From contig NZ_QGTQ01000002.1 of the NCBI RefSeq assembly GCF_003182255.1, positions 1 through 64,000 of the forward strand: a stretch of 64,000 bases of DNA, given 5' to 3'. Source of the stretch: Paenibacillus cellulosilyticus (lineage in GTDB: Bacteria > Bacillota > Bacilli > Paenibacillales > Paenibacillaceae). The notes beneath the pieces were generated by a model, which saw only the letters and a list, made by a program, of their open reading frames with translations, did no database searches and was not told where the DNA came from. Below, piece by piece: positions 58,447-64,000 of the stretch (the first letter of the stretch is position 1; the number at the start of each line of letters is the position of its first letter). Made by a program: the position numbers and the translations under genes.

Positions 58447-60636
58447 TTACGGCTCAATTCCCCATACGAGCGTTCCATTTTGATAGAGTGTTACTTTGTT
58501 CCAATCTGCATAGGCCGACTTCGTACCATCGAAGGAATAGTCATTGCTTTCATCAAAATTCGTCCAGTCGGACTTCGCGATACGAACTTGGATATCACCT
58601 GTTTGACCGCCTGCTGCGATCGATCCAGCTGCTGAGCTAAACGACAATTCAAAGTACGTATCCGCCGTCGTCTTCGCTGGGCTGATCGTGCCAAACACAC
58701 CGCTTACTGCGCTCGTACCCACTTGCGCATAGTCCACCCAGTAGCTAAGCGATGCGCTCGATGAATCCTTCGTTAGGTAATAACGCAGCTTCAGGTTGCT
58801 CAGGCTCACTGCCGTTGTACCTGTGTTCTTAATGTTAAACGATGCGTAGATTTGGTTATCACTCGCATTGGCGTTGGTCAGCTTGTATTGAACAACGAGG
58901 CTGTTAGTCGTTGTCGTGCTGCCAGCTGGCGTTGCGCTTGCAGCCGACGAGTTCGCCGATTCGCCTGCGCTGTTCACTGCGCTGACAACATAGTAGTACG
59001 TCGTGCCGTTTGTCAGCCCCGTATTCGTGTATGTCGTTCCCGTTACGCCTGCAGCGATCGTCGTGAATGTACCGCCGCTCACTGTCGAACGCTTCACGTT
59101 GTAGCTCGTCGCGCCTGTTGATGCTGTCCAAGACAGCGTCACTTGCGCATTGCTTGCCGCTGCCGTCAGACCTGTTGGCGCAGACGGTACGGTCACTGTC
59201 GCTGCCGGCGTTGCACTTACTTGCGAGGAGTTCGCTGATTCGCCTGCGCTATTAACAGCTGTTACAACATAATAGTAGGAGGTTCCGTTGGTTAAGCCTG
59301 TATTCGTATAGGTCGTGCCTGTAACACCTGTTGCTATAGTCGTGTACGTACCGCCGCTCGTTGCAGCGCGCTTCACATTGTAGCTCGATGCCCCTGCAGA
59401 AGCCGTCCACGTCAACGTCACTTGAGCATTGCCTGCAGTTGCACTAAGGCTTGCTGGTGCAGAAGGAACGGATACTGTGTTCAGCGGCTTGATAATGCGA
59501 TCAAGCATCGCCTGCTTCGGCGCATTCCACGTCTGCCAGTCATCGAGCAGCAAACCGCCTGTGTCGCCGCTGTTCGGATTAAGGCACCAGTACGTCCAGT
59601 ACAGATCGTTGTCTTTAATGTAATCGACTAGTTTATTTTGCCAGATCCCCTCCGCGCTCGTCGTATCGACGCCACGGCCGCCGAATTCACCCATCAGAAT
59701 CGGAGCAATGTTGTTCTTGCTAATGTAACCCCAATACGAATCCCACAGCGCAGGCATATTGTTCGGGAAGCTCGGATCGGAGAACCAAGTCTGGCTGGCT
59801 ACACCTGGACCGTAGTCATGCGGCGAGTAGACCACGCGGTTCGCCACATTCAGGCGCACTGGGTAGTTCTGAACACCCCGCAAGTTACCGCCCCACCAGT
59901 AGCTGCCGCTATCCCCCTGTACATTGGACGAGATGCCTTCTACGAGAATAAGCCAGTTTGGATTGGCAGCCAGAATCGCATTGCCCGCACGCTCTGCTGC
60001 AAGGCGCCAGTCTGTTGCAAGATCGCCTGTTCCCCATGAAGCCGTACCATGCGGCTCATTGTGAAGGTCGGCACCGATAACCGTTGGGTTATTCGCATAA
60101 TGCTCTGCCAGCATGACCCAGTCGCTGATCCAGCGCGCTTCCGAATATTGCGCTGTATACCACAGCTCGGATTGGCCGCCGGAGTCTGGACGATGGCGGT
60201 CGAGAATGATTTGGATGCCGCGCTCGCCTGCCTCCTGGACGACACGGTCCATGAGCTGCAACGGCGTCAGACCAATCAGGTCAGGGTTTGTTGTCGCGTT
60301 AATGCTGACAGGCATGCTGCCTGCGTCGAACATTTGGGTTGAATAAGGCAGACGGATCAGATTGTAGCCGTGTGCTTTAATCTGATCCATGAAGCTATCG
60401 AGCGAATAAGACCACAGTCCATGCGGCGAATAGTTCGCCGTCTCGAAACCGAACCAGTTCAGCCCGTTAAAAATCGCTGGATTACCCGCTTCGTCCAAAA
60501 TCCGGCTGCCAGAAGTGTGGTAATAACCAAGTGCAGCCGCTTCTGTCTTGCGTGCGCCAATCGTCGCAAACATGGAGCAGATCATCGCTGCGGTCAGCAG
60601 CATAAGGCCCCATTTTCTCATCGTGGCAGTAGCCAT
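58447..60636 (-). CDS. Secreted GH5 endoglucanase with FN3-FN3-CBM3
   Basis: A secreted enzyme of about 729 residues. The signal peptide (about 1-35) has a core LMLLTAAMICSMFATIG. The GH5 domain (about 36-385) has the acid/base Glu in DLHNEPHG and the nucleophile in LMGEFGGRG. Two FN3 domains follow (PSAPASLSATAGNAQVTLTW and PSAPTGLTAAASN), then a C-terminal CBM3 (last 150 residues, ending LVWGIEP) that binds crystalline cellulose. ATG at 60636 follows GGAG by 10 nt; an upstream frame from 60675 is less likely. It is downstream of the GH44 gene. Confidence 0.93.
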   Translation of the reverse strand: MATATMRKWGLMLLTAAMICSMFATIGARKTEAAALGYYHTSGSRILDEAGNPAIFNGLNWFGFETANYSPHGLWSYSLDSFMDQIKAHGYNLIRLPYSTQMFDAGSMPVSINATTNPDLIGLTPLQLMDRVVQEAGERGIQIILDRHRPDSGGQSELWYTAQYSEARWISDWVMLAEHYANNPTVIGADLHNEPHGTASWGTGDLATDWRLAAERAGNAILAANPNWLILVEGISSNVQGDSGSYWWGGNLRGVQNYPVRLNVANRVVYSPHDYGPGVASQTWFSDPSFPNNMPALWDSYWGYISKNNIAPILMGEFGGRGVDTTSAEGIWQNKLVDYIKDNDLYWTYWCLNPNSGDTGGLLLDDWQTWNAPKQAMLDRIIKPLNTVSVPSAPASLSATAGNAQVTLTWTASAGASSYNVKRAATSGGTYTTIATGVTGTTYTNTGLTNGTSYYYVVTAVNSAGESANSSQVSATPAATVTVPSAPTGLTAAASNAQVTLSWTASTGATSYNVKRSTVSGGTFTTIAAGVTGTTYTNTGLTNGTTYYYVVSAVNSAGESANSSAASATPAGSTTTTNSLVVQYKLTNANASDNQIYASFNIKNTGTTAVSLSNLKLRYYLTKDSSSASLSYWVDYAQVGTSAVSGVFGTISPAKTTADTYFELSFSSAAGSIAAGGQTGDIQVRIAKSDWTNFDESNDYSFDGTKSAYADWNKVTLYQNGTLVWGIEP

Positions 60637-60677
60637 TACAGCATCTCTCCTCTTCTTCTTCGCGAATAGAATCATTT

Positions 60678-60701
60678 CGGAGCGCCCCGAAGAGCGCTCC
60701 G
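60678..60701 (-). other. Intergenic stem-loop between GH44 and GH5 genes
   Basis: CGGAGCGC (60678-60685) pairs perfectly with GCGCTCCG (60694-60701). It lies in the 110-nt gap between the two cellulase genes. No T run follows, so it is more likely an mRNA processing or stability element than a terminator. Confidence 0.5.
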
Positions 60702-60747
60702 ATTAATCCTTCCTTATTGAGACGATTGCTCAGTGAAGCTGCAAGCT

Positions 60748-63408
60748 TTACGGTTCAATCCCCCACACAAGCGTGCCGCTGTTGTACAGCGTTACTTTGT
60801 TCCAGTCCGCGAACGACGATTTCGTTCCATCGAACGAGTAATCGTTGCTTTCCGAGAAATTCGTCCAATCAGACTTCGCGATACGGACTTGGATATCGCC
60901 TGTTTGACCGCCTGCGGCAATGGAGCCAGCCGCCGAGCTGAACGACAGCTCCAGGTACGTGTCTGCCGTCGTCTTCGCTGGGCTGATCGCGGTGAACACG
61001 CCGCTTACTGCGCTCGTGCCCACTTGCGCGTAGTCGACCCAGTAGTTGAGCGATGCGCTCGTCGTATCTTTGGTCAGGTAGTAACGCAGCTTCAGGTTGC
61101 TCAAGCTTACTGCTGTTGTACCCGTGTTCTTAATGTTAAACGTTGCGTAGATTTGGTTGTCAGTCGCATTGGCGTTGCTCAGCTTGTATTGAACAACGAG
61201 ACTGCTAGTCGTCGCACTGCCTACTGGCGCCGCGCTTGCTTGCGTCGAATTCGACGACTCGCCTGCGCTGTTCACTGCGCTGACAACATAATAATATGTC
61301 GTGCCGTTCGTTAGGCCTGTATCCGTGTACGTTGTGCCCGTTACTCCTGTTGCTGCCGTCGTGTACGTGCCGCCGCTCGTCGACGAACGCTTCACATTGT
61401 AGCTTGCTACACCGCTTGATGCCGTCCATGACAGCGTCACTTGGGCGTTGCCTGCCGTTGCCGTCAAACCCGTTGGTGCTGCCGGAACGGTAACGGATGC
61501 AACTGGCGTTGCGCTTGCTTGCGAAGAATTCGCAGATTCACCAACACTGTTCACAGCGCTAACGACGTAGTAGTACGTCGTACCGTTCGTAAGGCCTGTG
61601 TTCGTGTGCGTCGTGCCCGTCACGCCTGTTGCTACTGTCGTGTAGGTGCCGCCGCTTGTCGTTGCACGTTTCACGTTGTAGCTCGTTGCACCCGTTGATG
61701 CCGTCCATGACAACATCGCTTGTGCATTGCCTGCTGCTGCCGTCAGTCCCGTAGGTGCAGATGGAGCCGTTGCAGTCGTAGTACCCGGCGTGAGCACGAT
61801 ATGGTAAGCAGACAGCGCCGGAATCGAATACGTGAATTGGTTGCCGCTAATATTCGAGACTGTGCCGATTTGCTTCAATGTCGTGCCAGTGCCATCGAAG
61901 CCGTAGATCGTTGCAGACGTATAAGCCTGACTACCCGCGATTTGGATAGTTGCGTTCTGCGCATCATCGAAGCTTTTGTTCAGCACGACCATGTGCAGCT
62001 CGTTATTGGTTGCATCCTTAACGGATGCATAAACCGAGCTGTTCGCAACGTCCGACGTGTCGGCTTTGACATGGACGCTGCCGAACTTCGAACCATTGCC
62101 ATCATAGTTGCGATACAGCTTGAACGCGGAGTTGACGTAGTCGGCGTTCGTCTCCAGCTTCCAGAACGTTGCGAAGTATACGCCCAGCTTGCCGAAGATA
62201 CCAAGTGCGTCCGCCTGCGCGATACCGCCGGAGATGTCTCCCTCGCCGCCGTAGCTGTACTCGGTAATGCCTAATTTAGTACCCGGATAATACGTATTAA
62301 TTGAAGATTGCAGCTTCGGAATGATCGGGAGATATGATGAGAAGTAATCATTAATCCAGCTCGTTTCATGGTACGTCGAATCCCAGAGCGAGCGCGGCGC
62401 TTGAACGCGCGCCTTCTGCGTATCGAGGGAGCCCGTTCCGTTGAACGTAATGCGTGTGCCGCCGCCCGTCGCTTCGGGATACCAGTGAACGTCGAGTACG
62501 TCGAGCAGACGCTTGCCTGCCGTCGTGCTTGCCTGATTCATTTTGTCGAGATAATAGTCGAGGTACCAGCTGTAATTGCCTTTGAGCGAAGCCCAGTCCG
62601 GTGCGTCCTGGAGCGCATAATAGCCATAGAAGCCGTAGGATGCCGGTCCGAAAATTTCAGCCGCAGGGTCGACGGCTTTGACTGCTTTCGAGAGTGCGAC
62701 CGAGCGGTCTACCAGCTCTTGTGCCCCAACTGCAGCAGCGTGAATGCGCGGATGAGTAGAAGACCACAAATCCGCCTCGTTATCAAGCGAATACCCCTTA
62801 ATGCCGGTAGATGTAGCAGCAGAGCCATACTTGTTCACGAGGAAGTTCACTTCTTCATCCATATAGACATTACTGTCGTTAACGTCTGGCGTCAGCGAGA
62901 ATGCGCTGCCCTTCGTATTGACGACCGAACGCCAACGCGATGACGGAGCTGCCTCGCTTTCCGATACCGCACCATTCTTATCTGCAGCTGCATAACCTGC
63001 CATCTGAAGCGTCACGAGCGAATAGCTGTTGTTCGCAACAGAGATGTCATGGAACTTGGTGACCGCAGCACCCGGCTGGTCGCAGCCACTCACGGTCGAA
63101 GCGCACATATAATCATCACTGGAGTGCAGCCAGTCACTTCCTGCGTTCGATGCGTTGTTCTCCCAGTTGTAGCCGGTCATCCGGTTGCCGCCCAAGCGGC
63201 GTGCCGTATAATCAGCCGTATTCGAGAAATCTTGGTTCGTACCGTAAATATAAGGGCTAATATTCGTTCTTTCCGCTGTTGGATCAACGGTAATGGTTAC
63301 GTTAGTGGTGGCTGCAGAAGCAGTCTGCGACGAAGGAACAATAGAAGGAAACAGCATCGCCGCACTCGCAACAGCAGCGATCCATTTCGCCTTCTTCTTA
63401 TTTGTCAA
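60748..63408 (-). CDS. Secreted GH44 endoglucanase/xyloglucanase with FN3-FN3-CBM3
   Basis: An 886-residue secreted enzyme. The signal peptide (about 1-33) ends in SQTASAA. The GH44 domain (about 35-540) has NISPYIYGTNQDF, the acid/base Glu in SLDNEADLW and the nucleophile in GITEYSYGGEGD. Two FN3 domains and a CBM3 follow, nearly the same as those of the GH5 enzyme. TTG at 63408 is preferred because AGGGG lies 7 nt upstream; a frame from 63465 would include an intergenic hairpin. GH44 enzymes attack cellulose, xyloglucan or mixed glucans. Confidence 0.92.
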   Translation of the reverse strand: MTNKKKAKWIAAVASAAMLFPSIVPSSQTASAATTNVTITVDPTAERTNISPYIYGTNQDFSNTADYTARRLGGNRMTGYNWENNASNAGSDWLHSSDDYMCASTVSGCDQPGAAVTKFHDISVANNSYSLVTLQMAGYAAADKNGAVSESEAAPSSRWRSVVNTKGSAFSLTPDVNDSNVYMDEEVNFLVNKYGSAATSTGIKGYSLDNEADLWSSTHPRIHAAAVGAQELVDRSVALSKAVKAVDPAAEIFGPASYGFYGYYALQDAPDWASLKGNYSWYLDYYLDKMNQASTTAGKRLLDVLDVHWYPEATGGGTRITFNGTGSLDTQKARVQAPRSLWDSTYHETSWINDYFSSYLPIIPKLQSSINTYYPGTKLGITEYSYGGEGDISGGIAQADALGIFGKLGVYFATFWKLETNADYVNSAFKLYRNYDGNGSKFGSVHVKADTSDVANSSVYASVKDATNNELHMVVLNKSFDDAQNATIQIAGSQAYTSATIYGFDGTGTTLKQIGTVSNISGNQFTYSIPALSAYHIVLTPGTTTATAPSAPTGLTAAAGNAQAMLSWTASTGATSYNVKRATTSGGTYTTVATGVTGTTHTNTGLTNGTTYYYVVSAVNSVGESANSSQASATPVASVTVPAAPTGLTATAGNAQVTLSWTASSGVASYNVKRSSTSGGTYTTAATGVTGTTYTDTGLTNGTTYYYVVSAVNSAGESSNSTQASAAPVGSATTSSLVVQYKLSNANATDNQIYATFNIKNTGTTAVSLSNLKLRYYLTKDTTSASLNYWVDYAQVGTSAVSGVFTAISPAKTTADTYLELSFSSAAGSIAAGGQTGDIQVRIAKSDWTNFSESNDYSFDGTKSSFADWNKVTLYNSGTLVWGIEP

Positions 63409-63436
63409 ATCATTCACCCCTCTTCTCACAAATAAG

Positions 63437-63470
63437 GAGAGGTCTGCGGCGCTTAGCCGCAGCACCTCTC
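63437..63470 (-). other. Intergenic stem-loop upstream of the GH44 gene
   Basis: GAGAGGT-CTGCGGC (63437-63450) pairs with GCCGCAG-C-ACCTCTC (63456-63470), 14 bp with one bulged C and a 5-nt loop. It lies between the partial upstream gene and the GH44 gene. No T run follows; the pattern repeats after each gene of the cluster. Confidence 0.55.
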
Positions 63471-63503
63471 GGTTCGGTGTTGCCTTCTTGTTACCTATAC
63501 ACC

Positions 63504-64000
63504 TTACGGCTCAATACCCCATACAAGGGAACCGCTGTTATACAGCGTTACTTTGTTCCAGTCCGCGAACGACGACTTCGTTCCATCGTACGAGTAGTCA
63601 TCGCTTTCCGAGAAATTCGTCCAGTCGGACTTCGCGATACGAACTTGGATATCACCTGTTTGACCGCCTGCTGCGATTGAACCTGCTGCCGAGCTGAACG
63701 ACAGTTCCAGATACGTGTCAGCCGTCGTTTTCGCTGGGCTGATCGTGCTGAACACGCCGCTTACTGCGCTCGTGCCCACTTGTGCATAATCGACCCAGTA
63801 GTTCACCGATGCGCTCGTCGTATCTTTCGTGAAGTAGTAACGCAGCTTCAGGTTGCTCAAGCTCACTGCTGTTGCACCTGTATTCTTAATGTTGAACGTT
63901 GCATAGATTTGGTTGTCGGTCGCATTGGCATTGCTCACCTTGTATTGGACAACAAGGCTGCTAGTCGTCGTGCTTCCAGCTGGCGTTGCGCTTACTGCCG
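63504..64000 (-). CDS. C-terminal part of a third CBM3-bearing enzyme (cut by window end)
   Basis: The frame is open from the window edge to 63504, covering about 165 residues. It contains the end of an FN3 domain (AVSATPAGST) and a complete CBM3 ending in LVWGIEP. The catalytic domain lies outside the window. A 65-base stretch (63613-63677) is identical to 58556-58620 in the GH5 gene. The three genes are probably cotranscribed. A short reading that starts at 63938 would be an internal fragment. Confidence 0.88.
   Translation of the reverse strand, partial: AVSATPAGSTTTSSLVVQYKVSNANATDNQIYATFNIKNTGATAVSLSNLKLRYYFTKDTTSASVNYWVDYAQVGTSAVSGVFSTISPAKTTADTYLELSFSSAAGSIAAGGQTGDIQVRIAKSDWTNFSESDDYSYDGTKSSFADWNKVTLYNSGSLVWGIEP

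Overview
The window looks like chromosome of an endospore-forming, plant-polymer-degrading Firmicute of the Paenibacillaceae (Paenibacillus or Cohnella type). The reasons are strong AGGAGG-type ribosome binding sites with many GTG/TTG starts, a T-box leader before serC, a gerA/B/C spore-germination operon, YesN-type AraC response regulators, sugar ABC transporters without their own ATPase, and secreted GH5/GH44 enzymes with FN3 and CBM3 modules. I see no rRNA, tRNA, CRISPR array, phage or insertion sequence.

Region 1 (about 0.4-17.1 kb) is a signalling island. It has two 5TM (LytS-like) hybrid histidine kinases, two methyl-accepting chemoreceptors, a CheB-like receiver fused to PAS-GGDEF-EAL, a small unknown protein, an OmpR-type regulator, and a luxR-like/cheW/cheA operon. 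CheR, CheB esterase, CheY and flagellar genes are absent from the window. This looks like a chemosensory array wired to cyclic-di-GMP turnover or transcription, and is my main candidate for an undescribed system.

Region 2 (17.2-32.3 kb) holds a PhoR/PhoP-like pair in kinase-first order, a BASS-family transporter, a complete oligopeptide ABC transporter (App/Opp order A-B-C-D-F on the minus strand), a DinB-family protein, serC behind a consensus promoter and T-box, class I fumarase and a YfbR-type nucleotidase.

Region 3 (32.3-44.2 kb) has a four-gene spore germination operon with a good sigma-G promoter, a SWIM/SNF2 helicase pair (YwqB/YwqA type) followed by a small ORF that may use an ATC start, and a TPR protein with a Spo0B-type kinase.

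Region 4 (44.3-58.3 kb) is sugar catabolism: an L-galactonate-dehydrogenase-like enzyme with UxaB, an AraC regulator, an ArsR-type regulator with a large C-terminal domain, a GH43 arabinanase/ABC operon under a promoter carrying a near-consensus cre site, glutaminase, a COG3618 lactonase, and a YesN-type regulator. Region 5 (58.4-64.0 kb) is a cellulase cluster (an enzyme cut by the window end, GH44, GH5), all ending in near-identical CBM3 modules and separated by stem-loops.

A multi-hairpin intergenic repeat occurs four times (near 35, 29075, 41430 and 41536). Two copies share 59 identical bases and have a downstream stem that differs by compensating base changes.
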